Origin: Mikania micrantha
Taxonomy: Eukaryota > Streptophyta > Magnoliopsida > Asterales > Asteraceae
DNA: 64,000 bases
Direction: 5' to 3'
Assembly (NCBI GenBank): GCA_009363875.1
Contig: CM018685.1
Span: forward strand, 65,266,593 to 65,330,592
Shown here: positions 1 to 11,201 of the stretch, piece by piece
Layout of the letters: each line of letters opens with the position of its first letter
How positions within the stretch are numbered: position 1 is the first letter of the stretch
Position numbers and translations under genes: made by a program
Notes under the pieces: generated by a model
Told to the model about the DNA's origin: nothing
Databases searched by the model: none
The model's input: only the letters and a program-made list of their open reading frames with translations

Positions 1-1695
1 TCAGTTGGATGAAGGCTAAGGGCTTGGATGCCGAATGTGTTGCATCTGTCGAAGGTGGTGGCCGAATGGTGGTTGTCTTTCGGAGGTTGCATGGTGGTTC
101 GGCGAATGGAGGAGGGCGTATGAGTCCATGCCGAACGAAACACATGGCGAATGGGTGGTGGCTTGGTTCGAATGAGAGGCTGTCGAATGGAGATGGCGAA
201 TGAAGACCGGCGAAGGAAGGGCCGGCGAATGGAAGGTGACCGGCGAATGACTTGGTCTTGGTCGAAAGAGCATGTGGCGAATGAGAGGGGTGGGGGTGGC
301 TCAGTCGGCGATTGAGTAGGACATTCGGCGAAGGAACTGTTAGTCGACCGAATGGGTAGCTACCGGAGTTCAGACGAAAGAAGGTGGTCGAATGTGGGTG
401 TTGGCCGGCTAGGGCCATTCGGCCATGGTCATTCGAACGTAGGTCATTCGACCAGGTTCTTTCCTTCGGCCGTTCAACCCTTAGGTAGTTCCAACCGAAC
501 TCCAACCCAACCTTTAGATGATCTGTGACCCTTTTAAGTTGAAGTTCGAAGGTGCAGGTCGAGGGAGAGAGTGAAGGAAGTCGATTAAAGGGTTTTTGAA
601 CAACACTTTTCCAGAAAACCCTAATTTTCGTTGTGTTTGCAGCTTCATACCTCTGATTTCGATGGATTAAACTCTAGATCTGCTGTACTTTCATATAGAG
701 GATGTTAAGAGCTTCACGTGGGTTCAAGAATCACGCGATTTGGTGGAGTATTGACCAAGATATGGGGGTTTGAAGGTGGAAGATGGGAGGGTTTTCTCAA
801 AACCGGGTTTTAGGTTTAAGAGAGAGGAGGAAGATGAGAAAGTGAGAAAGATGATCTCATTCAAGGTATTTATACCTCGGGTGAGTTCGGGTTCGTTTTC
901 GTTGCTCGGTTCGCGGTTTCGTTACGTTTCAGGAAATTACGCGCGTTTTTCGTGGGTTTTAAATAGACGAATTGTTCTTGGACTTTAATTTGTAAAATGT
1001 ATTTTAAAATATCACAGTATTTAATTATTTGTCGTATTTTTAATATTTTTAAGCGTTTACGAAATTTGTTTAACGAATTTATTATTTTTACGCGCTTAAT
1101 AAACATATTCGCGATTTCTTGAAATAATATCATTTAATTTATTAAATGATGAGTTTCAAAATTGTAAAATAAGAAATATCTTATTTCTTTGAATTTATGA
1201 TCGTTCGTGTCTTTTATCGTTTTCGTTTTCGTTTCGTCAGAACGCGTCACCTTCGCGCGTATTCGTTCGAATCGTCATTCGAACGAACACGACGATGGTT
1301 TTGCTTTCTGACTTTTGTTTTCTACTTTTCAGTTATTGTTTCAGAACGTTAAACTATCAGAATCGTTCGTACAGATCGTCACCTATACGAATAACTCATC
1401 GGTTTAGCATTCCGTAGCAACAACCGTTATCGTTTCGTTTTGTTTATCCTCACATACGTTTACACATCATATCACATCGATAAGCATTAGTATCACCGTT
1501 CCGTGTTGTCTGATGTGTTTCTGACTGTTAAACTGTTACGTTTAAATCAAATTTCAGAAACACTAGCATAATAATTTACTGTTTAACATTACGTATTCGA
1601 CAGTTCAACAGTAGTTTGCATAGTTTGTACCTGAGTTGCTGTGCCGTTACTGTTCCGTTCACTGTTCTGGTGACGGTTCCGACACAGTTGTTACA
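1..1695 (-). mobile_element. Long LTR, truncated by window edge
   Basis: Read on the minus strand, the LTR begins TGTAACAACTGTGTCGG at 1695 and runs off the left edge. It aligns with the start of the solo LTR at 47603: both open TGTAACA, then a CGGAACCG block, and both carry the block GTTATTCGTATAGGTGACGA (here near 1380-1400, there near 47921-47940). The LTR starts abruptly inside the integrase/chromodomain reading frame of the gypsy fragment at 1696-3881, so it is a later insertion there. The 5 bp before it, read on the minus strand, are TCCAG; the matching target-site copy would lie outside the window. Whether this is a solo LTR or the edge of a full element cannot be told. Confidence 0.8.
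867..874 (-). promoter_or_regulatory. TATA box inside the LTR
   Basis: The minus strand reads GGTATAAATACC (865-876), a good plant TATA box. About 35 bp downstream begins a pyrimidine-rich stretch typical of a transcript leader. The position inside the LTR fits the U3/R promoter of a retrotransposon. Activity is inferred, not shown. Confidence 0.5.
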
Positions 1696-2877
1696 CTGGA
1701 TTTCCTCTAAAGGAATTGCGAGCGTTTCGTCTGATAAGCATTTCTTGAGGTTTGAAACGTGAAACACATTGTGTACGCTACTCAATTCTTGAGGTAGCTG
1801 TAGTTCGTAGGCCACAGGGCCTATTCGTTTTGTGATCTCGAATGGTCCGATGTAACGAGGACTTAACTTTCCCCGCTTCCCGAATCGGATCACTCCCTTC
1901 CAAGGCGAGACTTTAAGAAGTACTCGGTCTCCCGCTTGGAATTCCAAAGGCTTGCGCCTTTTGTCGGCATAGCACTTCTGTCGATCTCGAGCTGCTTCCC
2001 TTCTGCTACGTATTTGCACGATCTTTTCTGTTGTCTCGTGCACAAGTTCGGGTCCGGTCAGTTGGCTTTCACCAACTTCCGCCCAACAAAGTGGTGATCT
2101 GCACTTACGTCCGTAAAGTGCTTCAAACGGTGCAGCTCCAATGCTGGTGTGATAGCTGTTATTATAGGAGAACTCTACCAATGGTAGGTGGGTCGCCCAG
2201 CTGTTACCGAAGTCAATCACACATGCTCGAAGCATGTCTTCCAAGGTCTGGATGGTTTGTTCACTCTGACCATCCGTTTGTGGGTGATAAGCAGTGCTCA
2301 TATCCAATCTTGTCCCGAGTGCCTTATGTAAGGACTTCCAAAAATGTGCCGTGAAACGACTGTCTCTGTCAGATATAATAGAGATTGGGACTCCATGTCT
2401 GGATACGATTTCCTTCAAGTAGACTCGGGTTAACTTCTCTAGTTTGTCAGTTTCTTTAATCGGTAGGAAGTGCGCCGATTTTGTGAGTCGATCTACGATA
2501 ACCCAGATGGTATCGCAATCACTTGCTGTCTTCGGCAGCTTGGTGATAAAATCCATGGAAATCTGTTCCCATTTCTATACTGGAATTTCCGGTTGTTGGA
2601 GTAACCCTGACGGTTTCTGATATTCGACGTTAACCTTTGAGCAACTCAGACACTTACTCACATAGGTTGCGATTTCTGATTTCATGTTAGGCCACCAATA
2701 AGTTGCCTTTAGGTCGTGGTACATCTTGTCAGAACCTGGATGTACTGAGTATCGACTCTTGTGAGCTTCATCCATCACTACTTCTCTCAATCCTCCGTAG
2801 CGTGGAATCCAAATTCGATCCATCAGATAGTAAGCTCCGTCGTCTTTCTGCTTTATCTGTTTGTCCATACCCCGCAT
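1696..2877 (-). pseudogene. Gypsy integrase remnant
   Basis: The first part (2877-2575) carries the zinc-binding region with VHPGSDKMYHDLKATYWWP and the pair CLSCSKVN. A stop codon (TAG near 2572, where PVWKWE would be expected) separates it from the core. The core (2556 downward) shows the D,D35E triad: MDFITKLP with DTIWVIVDRLTKSAHF, then IISDRDSRF, then the Glu in GQSEQTIQTLEDMLRA. After the core come GPFEITKRIGPVAYELQLP and HNVFHVSNLKKC. The last 39 or so codons of the open frame, after IPLEEIQ, are LTR sequence read by chance. The protein would join element cDNA to host DNA; this copy is inactive. Confidence 0.88.
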
Positions 2878-2893
2878 AGCTTCGAAGGCAAGA

Positions 2894-3877
2894 TTTCTCT
2901 TATTTCAGAGCTTCTTGTTGTGCGACACGGATCTGATTTGGCAGCTCAGAGTGAATTGTGAGTTGTAGTGCACGTACGCGTTTGGTTGTTTCTTTTCTGC
3001 TCAACGCGTCAGCTACTACGTTCGCCTTTCCGGTATGATACTTGATTGCACAGTCATAATCGCCTATTAGTTCGACCCATCTGCGTTGTCTCATGTTTAA
3101 CTCTTTCTGGTCGAAGATGTGCTGCAGGCTCTTATGATCAGTGAATATAGTGCACTTGGTGCCATACAGATAGTGTCGCCAGATCTTCAATGCGAACACT
3201 ACGGCTCCCAATTCCAAATCATGAGTCGTGTAGTTCTTTTCGTGCACTTTCAATTGTCGTGACGCATAAGCTATAACCTTCTCGCGTTGCATCAGCACAC
3301 AACCGAGTCCTTGCTTTGATGCGTCGCAATAAACTACAAAGTCTTCGCACCCGTCCGGTAGCGATAGAATAGGTGCACTGCACAATTTCTGCTTCAACAA
3401 GTCGAAAGTAGCTTCTTGTTTCTCTCCCCATTCGAATTTCTTGTCCTTGTGCGTAAGGGAAGTCAATGATTGTGCGATCTTCGAGAATCCCTCGATAAAT
3501 CGCCTGTAGTACCCGGCCAATCCCAGAAACTGTCGCACCTCAGTCGGAGTCTTGGGTGCTGTCCAGTTCTTGATTGCCTCAATCTTGGCTGGGTCTACAT
3601 GTATCCCTTTCTCGTTCACTACGTGCCCAAGGAACTGAACTTCGCGAATCCAAAAGTCACATTTGGAGAACTTCGCGTATAGTTGTTCCTTCTTCAGTAG
3701 TTCCAAGACACGTCTTAAGTGATCGGCATGTTCTTCTTGAGTCTTGGAATAGATCAGGATGTCATCAATAAATACGATTACGAATTTATCAAGATACGGC
3801 TTACACACTCGATTCATGAGATCCATGAATACTGTCGGTGCGTTAGTCAACCCAAAAGGCATGACTAGAAACTCGTA
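2894..3877 (-). pseudogene. Gypsy reverse transcriptase / RNase H remnant
   Basis: The open segment encodes the RT palm and RNase H. It begins MPFGLTNAPTVF (ATG at 3862, although the frame extends upstream through YEFLV). The RT catalytic motif reads FVIVFIDDILIYSK, followed by connection motifs (RQFLGLAGYYRRFI), the RNase H start VVYCDASKQGLGCVLMQ and its end VVADALSRK. The frame stops at a TAA near 2900, before the expected junction to the integrase zinc-binding domain. That stop and the missing RT fingers make it non-functional. In a live element this domain copies the RNA genome into DNA and removes the template RNA. Confidence 0.9.
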
Positions 3878-3881
3878 ACAT

Positions 3882-4445
3882 CACACTTACATCAGATATG
3901 TGATGTAAGTAAGTGCAAGTACTTACACTTACTTACACTTGTAAATAATTTCTAAACGGTGATGAATTAGCAAAAACACAAAAAATAAACCCCCTCTATT
4001 TATGTATAATAAAGACCATGAAAAAAAACAAAGATTCGGGCAAAAAACGCAAAAAAATGCTAGGGTTATGTGGTTATCGCAATAAGGAAGGGTTAGCATT
4101 TGATCCTTCCCCTATATACATATATATATGTATACATATGTATACATATATATATGTATACATATCTCTCTCTATATATATATGATCTTGTTCGACCCTT
4201 AAAGAAATTTTTCTTACTAATCCCTGTTCAATTTTGATTATCATGATAAAAACCATTTTAAAACCAAAACTAATACCCGATTAACCTTATTTGCATGGCA
4301 TGTGATGGAGATCAATTGTTGTCTAGAGTTTTTCTCTAAATGTTGGTTTCTAGTAATTGTGTTCATTGATTTTAAGTTTATCAACTTGTTTTTATTTTAT
4401 TAGATTATTGTCATATTTTATTCATAGTCTTGTTTTTAGTTTAAC
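3882..4445. other. Non-coding stretch with inverted repeat and TA-rich microsatellite
   Basis: No gene seen. At 3880-3945, next to the break in the gypsy fragment, is a short self-complementary block (ATGTAAGTAAGTG against CACTTACTTACAC). Around 4101-4190 the text GATCCTTCCCCTATATA runs into a TATACATATG-type microsatellite. That is the same terminus as the two elements at 18621 and 19126, so it is probably the right end of another such element. Its left end was not found. Confidence 0.5.
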
Positions 4446-4973
4446 TAGGGCTGGCAATTTTAGACACGAACACGTTAACACAACACAACTTTAACATGTT
4501 TCGTGATTACCCTTAACGTTTCGTGTCTAAAGCAGGTCGACACGTTAAGACCTGTTTATTTTTCGTGTCTAAACATGTAAAACCCGTTAACACCCGTTAA
4601 GATCTGTTAAGATCCATTAAGACCCGTTAAGACTCGTTAAGACCTGTTAAAAACCTATTTAAAATTTAAAATTAAAAAAATAATATAATAAAATATGTGG
4701 GTAACTGATTAACTTCAAAAATTTTCTAATTGTCTAACCTTAGTTATTTAACAGGTTTCCTTAACTGGTTCTTTAACGGGTTTTAACATGTTATTTAACT
4801 ACATTTATAGTATCAACTGTTAACATGTTCCTCAACAGGTCATTTCGTGTTTTTAACGGGTCGTGTTCGTGTTTAAAAAAATAGACACAAAAAGAATTTG
4901 TGTCGTGTTCGTGTCTAACCAGTCCGTGTTTAATGTCTTAACGGGTCGTGTATGATCCGTTATGAGAGCCCTA
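4446..4973. mobile_element. hAT-type MITE (TAGGGCTGGCAA family)
   Basis: The ends are TAGGGCT and AGCCCTA. Inside, both flanks are dense in the words CGTTAAGACC and GTGTCGTGTTCGTG in opposite orientations. The 8-bp flanks are AGTTTAAC and ATTTTTAC (6 of 8 match), which fits a decayed hAT target-site duplication. There is no coding capacity. Confidence 0.65.
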
Positions 4974-5301
4974 ATTTTTACTTTTCCGGTTACTTGTGAC
5001 GACCAATATGCAATATGAATAAATATATTTTTTCTACATGATAGCTTTTATGGCAACAGCCAACAACAAAAATGGAAGAAAAATTAAACCTTGTATTTTT
5101 AATTACAAAGTTAAATGAATGGGTTACATGAGATGGATTTTAAAGGTATAACTTGTAACGCTTTAGAAATTTTAATAGTCATAAACCATTCGAGACCTAA
5201 AATTTATTATCATTTAAAGAAAATAATATCACAATTTTATTATAAGATATACCATTAATACTTGCATCCTGATTTCACACTTCTAGTCTTTGAAAACAAA
5301 A

Positions 5302-6388
5302 ATGAAAATGAAGTTTTTATTTTCAATTTTTATTTTTTACCATTTGACTATCATTGCTACAACTGGTGAGTCTCTTTATGTGCTACAAATTAACATACAT
5401 ATATTCTAATTTCATGGGAGGACATGAGGAGCAGCAAACTCGACTTCCGTCTAGTTTCTATTTTTCTAAAGGCATAATAAAGTTAAAAATGTTATGTATT
5501 AAGTAGTATTAATCACAGACATGATTACTACCAACCATTCGTCTTCTCACACATTATGTTTGAGTTACGTGACTTTACAGTTTCTCGTTGTATCATTATA
5601 TAATGTATCATATTGTATGAATATAGTTGAAGTTTTCTCTCATGTTTCTTCTACTTTTATAACACGTTATCAGCACGATCGACTCTCTTGATCTCTCAAT
5701 TTGTTGCTACCAGCTGCCATAGTGTTTGACAACCACCATTGTTTCCTTCAAAGACTATTGTTGCTTCTGGTCAAAACACCATCATGATGGAATGAATGAT
5801 TCAAGGTTTTCTTCACGGTTATATATTTTATTGCTCCTTAAAGCACATGTGGTTCAACTTCTTGTCTACCGTATATGTTCTCTTGGCCATCCTCCAACAA
5901 TTCTCAAAGGTACAAATCTGATCACTATTCTTTACAATAAAGTTTTGATTACGTTCTATTTGATATAAATGTCAAAGATCATAATTTTTATCAAACATAA
6001 TGAACCGATTTGGCCCTTAGACCGACCGTTGCGATCTCATCTCTGCCGGTTGATTCTCTCTTTGATATTGCATTATTTCTGTTTCAGTTCTTGAAAAAGT
6101 TGTATATGCATGATGTCCCACAATAATTGCATTTCGTTTTATAGTTCAGTTTAAATGAGAATTCATTTGCTAGAAAGAAAAACTTTAAAACATATATGAA
6201 CAAATTATCAAGTTTTTTTTACGAAAAATCTTTGGTGTATTTAAAGACAAACTAGAATGATATTTATGAAATTACATAACTTGTTTATATTAAAGGGTTA
6301 AAGTAAAATATAAATGATTAGATCAAATCAAATCAAAAGTTTTGTAACATAAATATATGTTTGACCGAAAGAAAAAAAAAACACATTG

Positions 6389-6449
<61 letters not shown>

Positions 6450-9400
6450 CACTTTTGAAGTATTAAAATATATACATATATCTCACAAGTTTGAAGGTAG
6501 GCCAAAAGCCTATAATTTTTGTAAAGTTATTATAAATCATCAAATTCAAACTTATTTCGTTTAAATTTTTTTTGTGTATCACTATTTTTATGTTATAACA
6601 ATTGATATATTTGAGCTCTAGTATTTTTAATTTTTTTTCTTTGATCATTGATATTCATAAGTTCAAGATCAACTAAGCAAATAATTAAACAAATAGTGAT
6701 TTTAGCATATACAAATATATGTGGCCCATTGTGGTGGTTTATCTTATAGGACCGATTCGGTTGTGGTGTGAAACTATTGGAAATCAAAAAGTCACAATTA
6801 TGATAACTATTAACCTAACAAATTAAATAGAGAGTGCACACGTTCCTTGCGGTTGATTTACACGATCGTGTAACAAGTGGAACATGGCTTGCAATCTTGC
6901 ATGGTAATTATTCTTATGGACTATATAGAAGTTACCTTCAATTAGTTTAAATTAGGACAGTTACCTTCAATTATGATTTTTCAATGTTGGTAACATAAAG
7001 GACTTTTAATGTGTTTAGTAAATAACTAAATATGTTTCATTTTGTCAATGGAAACCCTTATCTATTAAGTAACGATTACTAGGCTATATTATAGTTAATG
7101 TTCTCTATCTTTATATATATATATATATACATACTATGTACTTAACTAAATGGATAGATGATGAACAACATAATGAAGTCATTATTTTTGCCATTAGGAG
7201 TTTAAAGATACAGTTAGACATGTTAAGGGAAGGAGATAGGTTCAAAGGACGTTATGATATGTTTGTAAAGTAAATTGTATTTCACAATGAATAATAAAAC
7301 ATTGTTGAAAACTTAAAGTCCTTCCAAAGTTATACGAAGGCACAACTTTAGATCTAGATGCCAACATTCTAATTTGTCAGCTAATAGCATGGAAAAGCCA
7401 AACTTTGATAAGACATCAATTTCCTCTAAGTGTATACTTAAATCGTAAGTCATGATTTTTAGATTGCAACATTGTAAGACAATTTGCGACTACAATATAT
7501 AAAAACTCCTATTTAAAACATCATCAAGTGCGCCTAACCATTACTAGCCATTCCACATGGTGATTTTTGTTGTCATACAACATGGATCAAGAATAAAACT
7601 GTTTTGGTCCTAAGATTGAAGTCATAGGCATGACAAAACAACTCAATGCTACCAGCCAATATAGCACAGAAAGACCACCAAGGGGGTTTTTTTTTTAAAT
7701 AAAACACGAGGATAATGAGGATCTAAAAGCTTCAATGAGCACCCCCTCTTATTAATGAGAATTTTTTTCTAGTAGATTTATCGTGTGAAGTGTTTTCTCT
7801 ATGGCATATCAATCTAAGCCTTTAGAAAACAATCTTTTATAAACAACTCTCTATTGTTTTTAAAAAGATTTCAATGGATGTATGTAAACATCTTCTCCAC
7901 AGACCATGCAAATATTTTATGGTCTCAAAAGTTGCATTTTCATGTGGATGCATGCAAGTTTTTCAGCTACTTAAATGTAGCATCTTTCCTAACATCAAAT
8001 AAGTTTTTTTTAAATGGCACTCTTTATCAAGATAATTATGTTGGACCCAATGTGAAATATAGTGAGATACATTCATAGTAAAAATGAATCCGTCTTTTAA
8101 CAACTATTATATGTCTATTTAGATAAATGTTGAACATCTGGTAGATAGCTTGTGTTCACACATGCAATGATTTAGTTGAATCATTAATAAACGGTTACAA
8201 TTAATTGTTAGACCGCTCCTTATGATAGTGAAATTACTATCTTCGACCCAAGAGTATGCCATTTTATGTATCGTTGAGCTGATCAAACAAACAAATGACA
8301 GCTCATAAATACTCCCTATTGTAACTAATCTCTAGAAGAGAACAAATTGTGTCTCACATGTAAGTATATTTGGTTATGCGGTTAATGTACAAATACTACC
8401 ATGCCAAAATGAGACAAATTTCAAACACAATATATTCTCAGTCTTTAGGGGGAGAATGAATAATGAAAGACTGGTAAAACATGAAAATAATAGAATGTAT
8501 CATCACTATCAAATATCGACCCTCGAAGTGGTCGATGAAAATCACAAATCCAATATATTTACAAAGAATAACAAATGAAACAAAGTGACAAAGTCACAAA
8601 TACTGGTATCAAATTCATTTGTTCAAATTAATGTAATCATAAAAAGATTACCCTACAAAGAAAGCATGCAAAACTCAAAAAGAGGTTATTGATAAAACTC
8701 CTGAAATGGTGAATAATAAGACCCTAGGAGAAGTTGATTGATAAAATCCCAGAAGAGATTAACGAAACTCTAGAAGAGGTTGATCGACAAAATCCCAGAA
8801 GAGATTAACATTATTCGAGAATTTGTTGTCGGTAAAATCCTAGAAGAGATTAACGTAACTCTAGAAGATGCTATTAGTAAAAATCCTAGAAGAGATTAAC
8901 ATTACTCTAGAAGAGGTTATCGGTAAAATCCTAAAAGATATTGGTAAAACTTTATAAGAGGCTATCATTATAAATCTTAAAGAGATTAATAAAACCCCAG
9001 AAGAGGATAATGGAGTTCCAGAAGAAACTCGATAATAAACATATATGAGATCTCAATATTGTATAAAATGGTACAATTTTAAACCTAAATGAAACACGTG
9101 TTAATGAAATATTTGCATATGCTATATCAAAGAATGTAATCAGTGAAAAAGATTACGTAGGTAAAACTCTAGAAGAGTGCATATATATATATATATATAT
9201 CAATGATTGACATAAATTGCAAATCGCCTTGAAGGCTGAGTTAGATTCATTTGAAAAGCGAAATGTTTTCGGACCTGTAGTTCGAACACCCATAGACGTC
9301 AAACCAGTAGTTTGCAAATGGGTGTCTTTAGATTAAAAAGAAACGTAAAGAGTTAGAGTGCGCGATGTAAGGAATGAATTGCAACACAAAGGGTTTTTTT

Positions 9401-11166
9401 TATTTCTCAAATCCCAGTAGTTGATTATGAGTAAATATATTCCCATGTTGCAGATGTGATAACCCCATGATTATTCCTAGCCTCGCAATCTCAGATATAC
9501 CTCAGATAAAATATAAAGAGGTTGTCATAAATATTTTGTAGGGGACATTTAAAGTGACATCTACATGAAATCCCTAAAAATGCTTGAAGCATTAGAATTG
9601 GTATCTCGAATCTGTAAATAATTTGAAGTATAAGTTTGACAATATCAACCATGTGTTTATTAGAAATTTTCTCTCTAGAATTCATATAATTGCAGTTTAC
9701 AAAGATGATCTTAAAAAAAAAATTGTCCACATACTTTGTAGAAGCCTTTAGAGAGAATTTTTTTTGAAAGAAATGACACAAGTTGAAATTATTTGATCTG
9801 CATTTCAGGTATATACATAATTGTATATATATATATATGTCCATCAATCAAACTATATCTAAAATATGTTAACTCACTTTTATATGGACAAAGTTTATTT
9901 GCAAAACACATCTATAGTTTTTCGATCGTTAGACATATCAATGGATCCTTACTGCCCCAAAAAGAGGGGAAAATGTAATTGGTCCGGAAGTACCATACCT
10001 AATTGTGATTGATGACTAAGGTGTCTCAAAAATATTACAAGACAACATAACTGATCCAGCAGTATTAGTTTATATTACAGATCCATAATTACAAGTTTAA
10101 CAACATCTTGAAGTATGTTATTAATTGTGTAAAATAAACAATAATATATCTCAGGGGGAGAAAATGTGAACTGCATTGGCTATGTTTTATTACACTAGGT
10201 TTTCTTAGCAAAGGTTTTTTTTTATAAGACAACATCATATTTCATATTAAGGCTTCAATTAATATCTTTACGATACTTGATATTGCATTTGCGGCTGAAC
10301 CCAACACAAAGAAAGTCTCAAAGAGGTTATGTATTCACATATGGTGGGACAACAATATCTTGGAGATCGACAATGCAAAAACTTACAACAATTTCATCAA
10401 ATTATGCTAACATTATAGAACTATATAATGTTAGTTGAAAATGTGTGCTATTGAGATTGGTGATTAATCAAATATAGAAGAAGCATGTGACTTAGAAGAG
10501 ATTAAGAAGAGCCCTACAAATTATCTATAAAGACAATATTGCTAGCATAGCACATATTAAAGCACGTTATATCAAGGGTGACATAACCATGTATATTTCA
10601 CCAAATTCCTTAAGTTTACAAAAGGATAATGTAGTCGATGTTTGCTAGATCATATCAAGTAAAAATCTAGCTGATCTATTTACGAAGTTTTTACCCAGAA
10701 GCAGCTTCAAGAAAATATCATAGAAGATCGAATTAATCTTCATAGATTAAAAGGCATTTACTAAATTGAGGGGGAACATTATACACGTTGTACTCTTTTT
10801 CCTTGACTAAGTTTTGTCCCATTGTGTTTTCTTAGTAAGGTTTTAATGAGGCAACATAACTGATCTAGAGATATCAGTTATTTAATCGATCCTGAAGTAT
10901 CGAATTAATACATCCTGAAGCATGATATTAATAAGTGTATGGTAAACAGTAATATGTCTGAGGGGGAGTGTTATGTATTAAGTAGTATTAATCACAGACA
11001 TGATTACTACCAACCATTCGTCTTCTCACACATTATGTTTGAGTTACGTGACTTTACAGTTTCTCGTTGTATCATTATATAATGTATCATATTGTATGAA
11101 TATAGTTGAAGTTTTCTCTCATGTTTCTTCTACTTTTATAACAAAAAATAATTTATATTATATTTT

Positions 11167-11201
<35 letters not shown>

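Larger units (their letters stand above)
1696..3881 (-). mobile_element. Ty3/gypsy (chromovirus-like) pol fragment, 5'-truncated
   Basis: This is a dead retrotransposon fragment in the order reverse transcriptase, RNase H, integrase, which is the Ty3/gypsy order. The 5' side (gag, protease, N-terminal RT) is missing: homology stops at about 3878 just before YEFLVMPFGLTNAP. The 3' side is cut at 1695 by the LTR insertion, just after the GPF/Y-like region and the start of a chromodomain (motif IPLEEIQ). Two or more stops break the frame. The integrase tail and layout suggest a Tekay/Del-like chromovirus, but that clade call is a guess. Confidence 0.9.
5490..11143 (+). mobile_element. Non-autonomous Ty1/copia element with identical-looking LTRs
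   Basis: The element is 5654 bp with 175-bp LTRs (5490-5664 and 10969-11143), TGTTATG...ATAACA. Reading both base by base I found no difference between them. A 5-bp duplication AAAAA flanks it (5485-5489, 11144-11148). A primer-binding site follows the left LTR and a purine tract (CTGAGGGGGAG) precedes the right one. The interior keeps Copia order (integrase, RT, RNase H) but every domain is broken by stops and frameshifts. So it moved recently using proteins supplied by another copy. It lies in the intron of the small-peptide gene. Confidence 0.92.

Noticed and set aside
4074..4256. 60-aa minus-strand frame of Tyr-Ile-Met repeats
   Set aside because: Translation of a TA/CATATA microsatellite.
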